Of a stretch of 64,000 bases of DNA, positions 42,451-51,725 are shown in pieces. The stretch lies in contig PHCQ01000022.1 of assembly GCA_002840835.1 (NCBI GenBank), forward strand, positions 1 through 64,000, read 5' to 3'. The notes beneath the pieces were generated by a model. That model saw nothing but the letters and a program-made list of their open reading frames with translations. It had not been told where the DNA came from and did no database searches. Origin of the DNA: Betaproteobacteria bacterium HGW-Betaproteobacteria-16. Lineage in GTDB: Bacteria; Pseudomonadota; Gammaproteobacteria; Burkholderiales; Burkholderiaceae_C. Positions within the stretch are counted from its first letter, which is position 1; each line of letters begins with the position of its first letter. The position numbers and the translations under genes are program-made.

Positions 42451-43203
42451 TCAATAAATGACTTGTTTCCAGTATACGGGCTGAAATTCCCACTTGGGCG
42501 AGGGCAGGGCAATGGCAGATTCAAGGAAACAGCAGAAGTCACCTCGCGCAATGGGTTGGGCGCCAAGTGAGGCCAGATGCGGCGTGTCCTGCTGGCAGTC
42601 GATCATGGTGATGCCTGACGCCCGACAAAATGCGACCAATGCAGCGAGCGCATATTTGGAGGCGTTCGACTGGTGGCTGAACATCGACTCGCCAAACACC
42701 ATGCCCCCCAGGCCGACGCAATAGAGGCCCCCGACCAAGTCTCCGTCAATCCAGGTTTCAACGCTGTGAGCCAGCCCGGCACGGTTCAAACGCGCGTAGG
42801 CCTGCACCATGGGGGGAAGTATCCAGGTGCCGCTCTGACCGCCCCGGGGCGTGTGCGCACAAGCCTGGATGACCCGATCAAAATCATGATCAATCCGTAT
42901 CGTCAGGCGCTGTTCGTTGAGCAGCTTTGCAAGGGATTTGCGCAGCGATCGGTGCATGCGGAAAGCGTCCGTTTGCAGGACCATGCGAGGATGCGTGCTC
43001 CACCAGAGAATGGGTTGTCCCGCGCTGTACCAGGGGAAAATGCCTTGACTGTATGCCGCCACCAGCGTGGGTACGTCCAGGACGCCGCCGGCAGCCAACA
43101 GACCCGGGGCCGGATCGGCTTCTCCCCATGCCTGATCCACCGGAGGAAAGCTCTGGTGGGGTTCAAGCCAAGGCAGCGGCCGGACATGGGGCGTCTTCGT
43201 CAT
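42451..43203 (-). CDS. aat: Leucyl/phenylalanyl-tRNA--protein transferase
   Basis: PGLLAAGGVLDVPTLVAAYSQGIFPWYSAGQPILWWSTHPRMVL, FGESMFSHQSNASKYALAAL. Confidence 0.96.
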   Translation of the reverse strand: MTKTPHVRPLPWLEPHQSFPPVDQAWGEADPAPGLLAAGGVLDVPTLVAAYSQGIFPWYSAGQPILWWSTHPRMVLQTDAFRMHRSLRKSLAKLLNEQRLTIRIDHDFDRVIQACAHTPRGGQSGTWILPPMVQAYARLNRAGLAHSVETWIDGDLVGGLYCVGLGGMVFGESMFSHQSNASKYALAALVAFCRASGITMIDCQQDTPHLASLGAQPIARGDFCCFLESAIALPSPKWEFQPVYWKQVIY

Positions 43204-43283
43204 TCGCGCTATTGTGATGTGTCCATGCAACCCATTGGTGCCGGCTGGCAGATAGCAGGCTGGGCCAATGCCGTGACATCTGG

Positions 43284-43640
43284 CTATCGTTTGAGGCGCT
43301 TGACACCCATCCAGAGCCCGGTACCCACCACGATACCGACGAAATCAGCGAACAGATCCACCAAGTCGCCGTGCCGCCAGCCGGTGGCATGCTGCGCCAG
43401 TTCAATGACTGCTCCGGTCAGAAGCAGGCCAATGAAAACCCGCTTGTAGCTTCCTGGGTATCCCATCAGCCCCAGCACGGCAAGTCCGGCAAAACCAGCG
43501 GCATGTTGTGCCTTGTCCCAGACCAGGGACACCTGAGGCGGCAATTGTTCGGTGGGAAGCAGCGAGAGCACGACCACGCTGAACAAGCTGACCCAAAACG
43601 CGACTCTGATCAATGCGGTGGCTGGAGGGGTCATTGGCAT
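43284..43640 (-). CDS. VanZ family protein
   Basis: WDKAQHAAGFAGLAVLGLMGYP...GAVIELAQHATGWRHGDLVDLFADFVGIVVGTGL. Confidence 0.85.
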   Translation of the reverse strand: MPMTPPATALIRVAFWVSLFSVVVLSLLPTEQLPPQVSLVWDKAQHAAGFAGLAVLGLMGYPGSYKRVFIGLLLTGAVIELAQHATGWRHGDLVDLFADFVGIVVGTGLWMGVKRLKR

Positions 43641-43658
43641 TTCAGGCGCTGGAAACAG

Positions 43659-43682
43659 AAAAGCCTTCCGAAGAAGGCTTTT
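43659..43682 (-). terminator. Terminator downstream of tRNA-Asn
   Basis: Minus strand AAAAGCCTTC-TTCG-GAAGGCTTTT, perfect stem with UUCG loop. Confidence 0.82.
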
Positions 43683-43697
43683 GCATGTTGAGTATTT

Positions 43698-43773
43698 TGG
43701 CTCCCCGACCTGGACTCGAACCAGGGACCTGCGGATTAACAGTCCGTCGCTCTACCGACTGAGCTATCAGGGA
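43698..43773 (-). tRNA. tRNA-Asn (anticodon GTT)
   Basis: Reverse complement TCCCTGATAGCTCAGTCGGTAGAGCGACGGACTGTTAATCCGCAGGTCCCTGGTTCGAGTCCAGGTCGGGGAGCCA folds as a cloverleaf with encoded CCA. Confidence 0.96.
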
Positions 43774-43870
43774 ACAGCCTCAAATTATAGCGCCGTTTTT
43801 TTGCGATTTTTGAGAAGGGCGCAATTTGTCAAAATTTTGTGGCGCGGCACTGGTGGCAAGGAGCCCTTGA

Positions 43871-44971
43871 TCAATCAAACACCGGCGACTCCACACCCAG
43901 CACCTTGTGCAGCTTGGGGCTCGTGGTGGTGTACTGGAGAAACACCTTTTTGTCCGGAAAGACGATGGGCATGGCGCCGAAGGCGGCCAGTGCACATTCG
44001 TGGAATCCTGAGAGGATGAGCTTCTTCTTGCCCGGGTAAGTGTTGATGTCTCCCACGGCAAAGATGCCGGGCACGCTGGTCGAGAACTTCTCGGTGTCCA
44101 CCACCAGTTGCTTGCGCTCGATCTGCAGGCCCCAGTCGGCGATAGGGCCCAGTTTTGGGGAGAGACCAAAAAACACCAGCAGGACATCCAGCGGCACGAC
44201 ACGCGTAACCGCATCGGCGCCCGTGACCTTGAGGCCGGTCAGCTTGCTGTCTTTCTCTTCATAGCCGGTGACCTGACCCACGATGAACTGCATCTCATAC
44301 TGATCGCAGAGCTCACGCATGCGCGCCACGCTGGCCGGGGCGGCCTTGAATCCGTCACGGCGATGGATCAGGATCACGCTTTCGGCCTTGTTCGGCCCTT
44401 CGTTGACGAAGTTCAAGGACCAGTCGAGGGCAGAGTCTCCACCACCGACGATCACGAGATTTTTCCCAGCGAAAGTGGCCGGGTTCTTCACGCGGTAGAA
44501 CAGCTGAGAGCCCTCGAACCGCTCCAGCCCGTCGACCTTGAGCGTGCGCGGCTGGAATGCGCCCACGCCGGCCGCAATGAAGATGGTCTTGGTCAGAAAG
44601 CGTGTGCCCTTGGACGTTTCCACATGAAAACGACCATCATCCTGGCGTTCCACCTTGCAGACTTCCTGGCCGAGGTGAAAAGTGGCACCAAAAGGTTCGA
44701 TCTGTTTGAGCAGGGCGTCGGTCAGTTCCTGCCCGGTGCACACAGGAATGGCCGGAATGTCGTAGATTGGCTTGTCGGGGTACAGCTCCACCGGCTGCCC
44801 GCCTGGGTATGCCAGCGAGTCGATCACATGCGCCTTGATCTCGAGCAGGCCGAGCTCGAAGACCTGGAACAGCCCCACTGGTCCGGCACCCACGATCACC
44901 GCGTCGGTTTCGATCGGACCGTCGTGGGCGACAGCGGTGTCCACCACTTCCTGGTTCAGTTGGGGCTCCAT
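43871..44971 (-). CDS. Ferredoxin--NADP+ reductase (thioredoxin reductase-like FAD/NAD(P) oxidoreductase)
   Basis: [78 protein letters not shown]. Confidence 0.92.
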   Translation of the reverse strand: MEPQLNQEVVDTAVAHDGPIETDAVIVGAGPVGLFQVFELGLLEIKAHVIDSLAYPGGQPVELYPDKPIYDIPAIPVCTGQELTDALLKQIEPFGATFHLGQEVCKVERQDDGRFHVETSKGTRFLTKTIFIAAGVGAFQPRTLKVDGLERFEGSQLFYRVKNPATFAGKNLVIVGGGDSALDWSLNFVNEGPNKAESVILIHRRDGFKAAPASVARMRELCDQYEMQFIVGQVTGYEEKDSKLTGLKVTGADAVTRVVPLDVLLVFFGLSPKLGPIADWGLQIERKQLVVDTEKFSTSVPGIFAVGDINTYPGKKKLILSGFHECALAAFGAMPIVFPDKKVFLQYTTTSPKLHKVLGVESPVFD

Positions 44972-44973
44972 GT

Positions 44974-45303
44974 TCAGCGCAGCAGTTCAGGCAGCTTGCC
45001 TGTCTTGTCTTTCCAGTCGTCCGCGTCGGGCAAAGGCTCTTTGCGCTTGGTGATGCTTTTCCAACCCGGCAATCTGGCGAGTTCGGCGTTCAGATCCGTC
45101 ATGTGGAGCTGGTCCTTGGGCAAATCTTCTTCCGCGTAAATGGCGCTCACAGGGCACTCGGGAATGCAGACTGCACAGTCGATGCACTCGTCGGGATCGA
45201 TGGTGAGGAAGTTGGGACCTTCACGGAAGCAGTCCACAGGACAGACATCAACGCAATCGGTGTATTTGCAGCGGATGCAGGATTCGGTGACAACATGGGT
45301 CAT
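44974..45303 (-). CDS. fdxA: 7Fe/8Fe ferredoxin FdxA
   Basis: [62 protein letters not shown]. Confidence 0.95.
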   Translation of the reverse strand: MTHVVTESCIRCKYTDCVDVCPVDCFREGPNFLTIDPDECIDCAVCIPECPVSAIYAEEDLPKDQLHMTDLNAELARLPGWKSITKRKEPLPDADDWKDKTGKLPELLR

Positions 45304-45409
45304 GGTGATGGCGCGGATTCGGTAAAACGCTCGATTTTAGGGTTTCCCCAGAGGCTAGGGCATGGCCATGCCCTTTGCATTGACATAAGTTAAGGCGAGA
45401 GTGCGGAGG

Positions 45410-46732
45410 TCAGTTCACGAGCACTGCTCCTGATGTCTTGTGGGAGGCGGTGTCGACCAGCACCAATGAGCCCAGTGCCCGTGACCTTTGAAAAGGCAAT
45501 GTCGCCAGGGGTTCCTGAAGTGTCAGTTCAACGTGTCCGATGGCGTTCGGCTCCAGCGAGTTGGCGTCTTCCTCGGCCAGGGTGTGGATGTCCAGCCGGT
45601 GAACGATGCGCTTGACCTTGGCCTTGACCCAGCGATGACCATGCAAGGCCCAATACACACGGCCGGGCACCAGCGGCTCGTCGTCGAGCCAGGCCACGGT
45701 GACCTGCAGATCCCGCGAAGAGCTGATTTCCGGTGTGCCGTCGCCGGCGGCGAGCAGCCAGTCACCACGGGATACGTCGACCTCGCGGTCCAGCACCACG
45801 CCGGCACTGTGCCCAGCAGCCACCGCCCGCGGGTCGCGAACATGGTTGAGTACCTGTGAAACGATGGCCGACTGGCCATTGGGCATGATGCGCACCTGCT
45901 GGCCGGGCGCCACCCGACCGGTGGCCACACGGCCCCAGAAAACGCGGCGCCCCTGGGTGGTATCCGAAGAGGAAGCGAACTTTTCAACCCATTGCACGGC
46001 AAATGCAAAGGGCAGCGAAGTGTCAGCGGGCGTGACGGGGAGGTGTTCGAGGAGGTCAAGCAGGGTGGGACCCTCGTAGCCGCACCAGCCGGCTTCTGCA
46101 GGTGCGTCGACCACATTCCAACCCTTGAGCGCCGAAATGGGCACGATGGCTGTGACGGGAATGCCGGCTTCGGCAGCAAAGCCTTGCAGGGCAGCGCTCA
46201 CATGGGCAAACGCCTGGGCGCTGTCGTCGACCGCATCGAGCTTGTTGATGGCGAACAGGACCGAAGGCACGCGCAGGAGCTTGAGCAGCAGGCTGTGGCG
46301 ACGGGTTTGGGGCAGCAGTTTCAGCGCTGCGTTTTTCCAGTCGAGCTTGGTGGCGTCGACCAACACCACCGCAGCGTCGGCACTGGATGCAGCGGTGACC
46401 ATGTTGCGGGTGTACTGCTCGTGGCCAGGCGCGTCGCCGATGATGAACTTGCGGGTTTCGGTGCTGAAGTAGCGGTAGGCCACGTCGATGGTGATGCCCT
46501 GTTCGCGCTCGGCCGACAGGCCATCGGTCAACAGCGCGAGATCGGTTTCGCCCTTGCGCTGCACACCCGCCAGGTGGTCTTGCAGAACGGCCTTGCTGTC
46601 GACCAGCAGGCGACCGATCAGGGTGCTTTTGCCATCGTCCACGCTGCCGCAGGTGATCAGGCGCAGGGCGGCGCGGGTGTCTGGCAGGAGGGCTTCAACG
46701 GGATCAGCCCGAACGGGTGAAAGGGTTGTCAT
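45410..46732 (-). CDS. cysN: Sulfate adenylyltransferase subunit 1 (GTPase)
   Basis: LRLITCGSVDDGKSTLIGRLL, GDAPGHEQYTRNM; no fused APS kinase domain. Start at MTTLSPVRADP. Confidence 0.95.
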   Translation of the reverse strand: MTTLSPVRADPVEALLPDTRAALRLITCGSVDDGKSTLIGRLLVDSKAVLQDHLAGVQRKGETDLALLTDGLSAEREQGITIDVAYRYFSTETRKFIIGDAPGHEQYTRNMVTAASSADAAVVLVDATKLDWKNAALKLLPQTRRHSLLLKLLRVPSVLFAINKLDAVDDSAQAFAHVSAALQGFAAEAGIPVTAIVPISALKGWNVVDAPAEAGWCGYEGPTLLDLLEHLPVTPADTSLPFAFAVQWVEKFASSSDTTQGRRVFWGRVATGRVAPGQQVRIMPNGQSAIVSQVLNHVRDPRAVAAGHSAGVVLDREVDVSRGDWLLAAGDGTPEISSSRDLQVTVAWLDDEPLVPGRVYWALHGHRWVKAKVKRIVHRLDIHTLAEEDANSLEPNAIGHVELTLQEPLATLPFQRSRALGSLVLVDTASHKTSGAVLVN

Positions 46733-46772
46733 TTGGTTTCCAGTGGCAGTGGTGTGTGGCTTGGTCACGAAG

Positions 46773-46850
46773 CACCGCGGAACCGGCTTTGCCGGGCCGC
46801 TGGTGCTGCCCCCTTGAGGGGGTGACGCGCCGCAGGAGCGGCGCGGGGGT
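46773..46850. repeat. Dispersed intergenic palindromic repeat, copy 1
   Basis: CACCGCGGAACCGGCTTTGCCGGGCCGCTGGTGCTGCCCCCTTGAGGGGGTGACGCGCCGCAGGAGCGGCGCGGGGGTG, similar to 62185-62259. Confidence 0.8.
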
Positions 46851-46852
46851 GA

Positions 46853-47813
46853 TTAAAAATACCCGTCTTTCTTGCGCTTCTCCATCGAAGCATCCGACGT
46901 CTTGTCGTCCATGCGCGTGGCGCCGCGTTCGCTCACTTCGGCGGCCAACGTCTCGATCACGATGTCATCGGCCGTCGCAGCATCGCTCTCGACAGGGCAG
47001 GTGCAGGTGATGTCACCGACGGTGCGAAAGCGCACGTCGCGCACCTGCACGGTTTCACCGTCGAGTGGCGGCGTGAGCTCGGTCACGGGCACCAGCAGGC
47101 CGCGGCGGTCCACCACCTGGCGGGGGTGTGTGTAGTAGATGGACGGCAGGGCAATGTTCTCGCGGGCGATGTATTGCCACACATCCAGCTCTGTCCAGTT
47201 GCTGATCGGGAAGACGCGGAAGTGCTCACCAGGTTGCAGGCGCGTGTTGAACAGGGTCCAGAGTTCGGGGCGCTGAGCTTTGGGCTGCCATTGGCCAAAA
47301 CTGTCTCGATGGCTGAAGATGCGTTCTTTGGCGCGGGCCTTTTCTTCGTCGCGCCGCGCACCACCAATGAGGGCGTCGAACCGAAACTCATCGATGGCTT
47401 CCAGCAGCGTGACCGACTGGTGCACGTTGCGGCTCTCGCCGGGGTGCGACAGGCGCACGGTGCCCCGGGCCATCGAGTCTTCCACGCTGCGCACGATCAG
47501 TTCGGCGCCCAGTTCCCTGGCGCGCAGGTCACGGAAATCGGTCACTTCAGGGAAGTTGTGCCCGGTATCGATCATCAGCAGCGGGTAGGGAATACGACCC
47601 ACGCCAAAGGCCTTCTCGGCGCAGCGCAACATCACCAGCGAATCCTTGCCACCCGAAAAAAGCAGGGCAGGGCGTTCAAAGGCCGCAGCCACTTCGCGCA
47701 GGATGAAGATGGTTTCCTCTTCCAGCGCGTCGAGGTGGGCGTTGCTCAGGTGGTGTTCGCTGTCATGCGCCAGGGCAGACTGGATGACGGCGGGTTCGGT
47801 GCGGGCGTTCATG
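46853..47813 (-). CDS. cysD: Sulfate adenylyltransferase subunit 2
   Basis: HLDALEEETIFILREVAAAFERPALLFSGGKDSLVMLRCAEKAF; start at MNARTEPAV. Confidence 0.95.
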
Positions 47814-48558
47814 AAGGGGTCCGTTCGAGAGTCGATACTTTGAGTCCGGAAACAGGCTGCACATGCAGGCCGCATTCCTTGGCGCTTTCCTGCTCCCACC
47901 ACCAGCGCCCGGCGCGGAAGTCCTCGCCGACGCTGATGGCGCGCGTGCAGGGTGCGCAACCGATGCTGGGATAGAACTGGTCGTGCAGGGCGTTGTAGTC
48001 AAGCTGGTGCTCACCGATGAAGTGCCACACGTCGCCCCAGGTCCATTCGACCAGGGGGCTGATCTTGATGCGGTCGGGCTCTTGAACAATCTCGCCCACT
48101 TCTGCTCGCGCATTGGATTGTTCGCGGCGCAGGCCGGTGATCCAGCCGTCATGCCCGGCCAGCGCGCGGGACAGCGGCTCCATCTTGCGGATATCGCAGC
48201 ACTGTTTGCGCAGGTCGATGCTCTGGTACATGGCTTCTTCACCGTGGTTCCGCACGAACTTGACCACGGCCTCGTTCTTTGGCCGGTAGAGGGCCACGCT
48301 GCGTGCGTAGCGCTGTTCAATCTTGCCGACCAGTGCCAGGGTTTCAGGATGCAGCTTGCCGGTTTCCAGCACAAAAATATCGGACTTGATGCCAGCCAGG
48401 TGAATCAGGTGCGTCACCACCATGTCTTCTGCGCCAAGGCTCGATGCCTGTGTCAGCGCGGGGTGGCTGCTGGCAACTTCGCGCAGCAACGCCAGGCTGC
48501 GCTCCACCTTGGCAGCGAAATCAGGCGAGGGCTTGTTGTAGAGGTCCAGGGCATTCAT
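47809..48558 (-). CDS. cysH: Adenylyl-sulfate (APS-type) reductase, CysH family
   Basis: PAPS reductase fold; QCCDIRK and GCAPCTRAI cysteine pairs typical of [4Fe-4S] APS reductases. Confidence 0.93.
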   Translation of the reverse strand: MNALDLYNKPSPDFAAKVERSLALLREVASSHPALTQASSLGAEDMVVTHLIHLAGIKSDIFVLETGKLHPETLALVGKIEQRYARSVALYRPKNEAVVKFVRNHGEEAMYQSIDLRKQCCDIRKMEPLSRALAGHDGWITGLRREQSNARAEVGEIVQEPDRIKISPLVEWTWGDVWHFIGEHQLDYNALHDQFYPSIGCAPCTRAISVGEDFRAGRWWWEQESAKECGLHVQPVSGLKVSTLERTPS

Positions 48559-48959
48559 GCAAGCGCTCCTGATACTGGGGCGAAGTGGGGCGAGGTCTGC
48601 ACCGCGTCGCCTTGATAGAACGCGGGATAGTGGGCCAGCAGCGCCTTACCGTGGGCCAGGTTCTGGTCTTCGCGCAGCACCGCCTGGGTAAAGCCGCTGC
48701 GTTGCATCTGCAGCAACTGGTCAATCAGCACGTCGCCGGTGGCGCGGATGTGGCCAGCGAAGCCGAGACGACGGCTCAGCAGGAATGCCTGGCTGAAGGC
48801 CCGACCATCGCTGAACTTGGGAAACTGCAGTTCCACCACGTCAATACCGTTCAGAACAGCGTCTCGCGGGTCGGTGTCGTTGACCAGGGTGAGTGTGCGG
48901 TCTTCCGCCTCAGTGGCGGAAAAGCTGCTGGCGATAAAAAGCTGAAGGGCTTGGGTCAT
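48555..48959 (-). CDS. DUF934 family protein of the cys cluster
   Basis: VVELQFPKFSDGRAFSQAFLLSRRLGFAGHIRATGDVLIDQLLQMQRSGF; sits between cysH and cysI. Confidence 0.9.
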   Translation of the reverse strand: MTQALQLFIASSFSATEAEDRTLTLVNDTDPRDAVLNGIDVVELQFPKFSDGRAFSQAFLLSRRLGFAGHIRATGDVLIDQLLQMQRSGFTQAVLREDQNLAHGKALLAHYPAFYQGDAVQTSPHFAPVSGALA

Positions 48960-48970
48960 TCGGTCTCTCC

Positions 48971-50746
48971 TCAAGCGGTAGCGCGTGCGGTGTGGGTGCG
49001 CACCGCGTTGGCTGCGCTCTTGAATGCGTCAGGGCCGGCGCGGCGAAGTGTGCCGATGAAGGTCTCGCCGTCGGTGCGGGTGGCGCGGTAGGTGTCGAGC
49101 AATGCTTCGATCACGTCGGGCACTTCACTGGCCGCGAACGACGGGCCCACCACCTTGCCTGGAACAGATTCGCCCGACAGTCGCGTGCCGTCCGAGCCGC
49201 CCAGCGTGATCTGGTACCACTCCTGGCCGTCCTTGTCGACGCCCAGGATGCCGATGTGGCCGCTGTGATGGTGGCCGCAGGAATTGATGCAGCCACTGAT
49301 GTGCAGGTCGATTTCGCCCAGGTCGTGCAATTCGTCGAGGTCCTTGTATCGGCCCAGGATGGCTTGTGCGAGCGGCAGCGAACGCGCGTTGGCGAGGTCG
49401 CAGAAGTCGCCGCCGGGGCAGGCGATCATGTCGGTCAGCAGGCCGATGTTGGGCTTGGCCAGGCCGAGTCGGCGTGCCTCACGCCACAGTTCGGGCAACT
49501 GGTCGCAGCGCACCCAGGGCAGCAGCAGGTTTTGTTCGTGCGTGACGCGGGCTTCACCAGCGGAGAAGCGGTCGACCAGCTCAGCGGCCCGATCCAGTTG
49601 ATCAGCCGTGGCGTCGCCAGGGGCCTGGCCCAGCCGCTTGAACGACAGCGTCACGGCACGCAGATCAGGGTTCTGGTGCGGCTTGACGTTCTGGGTGAGC
49701 CAGCGGCTGAATTCCACGTCGTCCTCGGCAGCCGCTTTCAGGATGTGGGCGATCTTGGCGTCGGCGCTCTTGCGATCGCACTGCAGCGCCGGTGGCACGA
49801 AGAAGGCGCTCACGCGCTCCAGCTCTGCCTGCGTGATGGTGTGTGGCGCGCCATCCTTTTCCAAGATGTCGGCGTATTCGGTTTCCACCTGGTCCACAAA
49901 CGCCTGGCCCTCGGCCTTGACCAGGATCTTGATGCGGGCCTTGTAGATGTTGTCGCGCCGACCGAAGCGGTTGTAGGCCCGCACCACGGCTTCGAGGTAG
50001 TTCAGGATCTGGTTCCATGGCAGGAACTCGCGAATGATCACGCCGACGATGGGCGTGCGACCCATGCCGCCACCCACGCGCACCTGGAAGCCCAGGTCGC
50101 CGTCCACGTTGCGCAGCAGGCGAAGCCCCACGTCGTGCCACGCGGTGGCCGCCCGGTCTTCGCGCGCGCCGGTGATGGCGATCTTGAACTTGCGCGGGAG
50201 AAAGGCGAATTCCGGGTGCAGGGTGCTCCATTGGCGCATGATTTCCGCAAACGGGCGCGGGTCGGCGACCTCGTCCACCGCAATGCCGGCCAGCGCATCC
50301 GTGGTGATGTTGCGGATGCAGTTGCCGCTGGTCTGGATGCCGTGCATGTTCACGCTCGCCAGCAGGTCCATCACATCGGCCGATCGGGCCAGCGGGATCC
50401 AGTTGTATTGAACGTTCTGGCGTGTCGTGAAGTGGGCGCAACGGTCTGGCAAGGTGGGCACTTCTGACAGGCCTGCGTTGGCGTTTGAGGTGTCGTGCGC
50501 TTCCTTGTGGTCAAAATCTCGGGCGATCTTGGCCAGCACGCGCAGTTGAGCGCTGGAGAGTTCGCCATAAGGCACAGCCACGCGCAGCATGGGCGCGAAG
50601 CGCTGCACATACCAACCGTTTTGAAGGCGCAATGGCTTGAACTCGAGTTCAGGCAGCGTGCCGGCCTGCCAGCGCTGGAGCTGATCGCGATACTGGTTGG
50701 CGCGCAGTTGAACGAACTGGCGGTCAAATTCGGAATACTGGTACAT
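48971..50746 (-). CDS. cysI: Nitrite/sulfite reductase hemoprotein
   Basis: Siroheme/[4Fe-4S] ligands CPGGDFC and CINSCGHHHSGHIG; start at MYQYSEFDRQF. Confidence 0.94.
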   Translation of the reverse strand: MYQYSEFDRQFVQLRANQYRDQLQRWQAGTLPELEFKPLRLQNGWYVQRFAPMLRVAVPYGELSSAQLRVLAKIARDFDHKEAHDTSNANAGLSEVPTLPDRCAHFTTRQNVQYNWIPLARSADVMDLLASVNMHGIQTSGNCIRNITTDALAGIAVDEVADPRPFAEIMRQWSTLHPEFAFLPRKFKIAITGAREDRAATAWHDVGLRLLRNVDGDLGFQVRVGGGMGRTPIVGVIIREFLPWNQILNYLEAVVRAYNRFGRRDNIYKARIKILVKAEGQAFVDQVETEYADILEKDGAPHTITQAELERVSAFFVPPALQCDRKSADAKIAHILKAAAEDDVEFSRWLTQNVKPHQNPDLRAVTLSFKRLGQAPGDATADQLDRAAELVDRFSAGEARVTHEQNLLLPWVRCDQLPELWREARRLGLAKPNIGLLTDMIACPGGDFCDLANARSLPLAQAILGRYKDLDELHDLGEIDLHISGCINSCGHHHSGHIGILGVDKDGQEWYQITLGGSDGTRLSGESVPGKVVGPSFAASEVPDVIEALLDTYRATRTDGETFIGTLRRAGPDAFKSAANAVRTHTARATA

Positions 50747-50781
50747 CGTGGTCGTGGGAGTTGAAATCGGCAAGCAGCGTG

Positions 50782-51573
50782 TCAGAGCGTGATCAGTTTC
50801 AGCCCGGCATAGGCCAGCAACACGGAAAGGGCGGAGCGCACCAGCCGCTCGGGGGTGTGGCGCATCAGGCGCGTGCCCAGCCAGATGCCAGGCAGCGAAC
50901 CGACCAGCAGCTGACCCAGCAACGGCCAGTCCACCGAGCCAAGGCTGGCGTGCCCCAGGCCAGCCACCAGGGTCAGTGGGACGGCATAGGCGATGTCGGC
51001 TGCCACGATGCGCGGCAGGGGAAGCAACGGAAACAGCAGCAGCAACACCGATACGCCGATGGCACCGGCGCCCACAGAGGTGAGCGTCACCAGGCTGCCA
51101 ATGACGGCACCGAAGATCACGGGCAGGCTCCAGTGGCGAGCATGAGACGCCTTGGCCAGCTCGTCATCGGGAAGGATCCGGCGCAGTTGCTTGCCGCGCG
51201 CCGCCTTGTACAGCATGGCTGCGGCTGTCAGCAGCAAGGCCACGCCCAGCGTGTTGGTCATGAGGCTTTGCACCGTCGGGCTCGCGGGACCCAGTGCGTG
51301 CAGCACGCCAAGGGTGGCAACGGCGGCAGGAATGCTGCCCGCGCAGAGTTGGCCGACTACCCGCCAGGGCACCAGCCGCTGACGGGCCAGGCTGACGGTG
51401 CCCCCCAGTTTGGTGAATGCGGCAAACAACAGGTCGGTACCCACCGCCAGGTACGGTTTGACGCCAAAGAAAAAGATCAGGATGGGCGTCATGAGGGAGC
51501 CGCCACCGACCCCCGTCAGGCCCACAATGAGGCCGACGGCAAAACCTGCAAATATGATCGCAACATCGGGCAT
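50782..51573 (-). CDS. Sulfite exporter TauE/SafE family protein
   Basis: VGLTGVGGGSLMTPILIFFFGVKPYLAVGTDLLFAAFTKLGG; multi-TM. Confidence 0.92.
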   Translation of the reverse strand: MPDVAIIFAGFAVGLIVGLTGVGGGSLMTPILIFFFGVKPYLAVGTDLLFAAFTKLGGTVSLARQRLVPWRVVGQLCAGSIPAAVATLGVLHALGPASPTVQSLMTNTLGVALLLTAAAMLYKAARGKQLRRILPDDELAKASHARHWSLPVIFGAVIGSLVTLTSVGAGAIGVSVLLLLFPLLPLPRIVAADIAYAVPLTLVAGLGHASLGSVDWPLLGQLLVGSLPGIWLGTRLMRHTPERLVRSALSVLLAYAGLKLITL

Positions 51574-51597
51574 GGCGGTGACTGTACGCAGCGCCCC

Positions 51598-51650
51598 ATA
51601 GATGACCAACGACTTTTTGCTTATTGCAATATAACTTTTGGAAATGAAAG
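51598..51650 (-). promoter_or_regulatory. AT-rich promoter region of the cys operon (possible CysB site)
   Basis: Minus strand TTTCCAAAAGTTATATTGCAATAAGCAAAAAGTCGTTGG, markedly AT-rich against the background, just upstream of tauE-cysI. Confidence 0.4.
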
Positions 51651-51725
51651 GTTTGCGCACTCAGCCTGTTGTGGCGCAGACGCTCGTCTGGCCCGGACAG
51701 CACAGGGCAGCGTAATATTCGGCGC

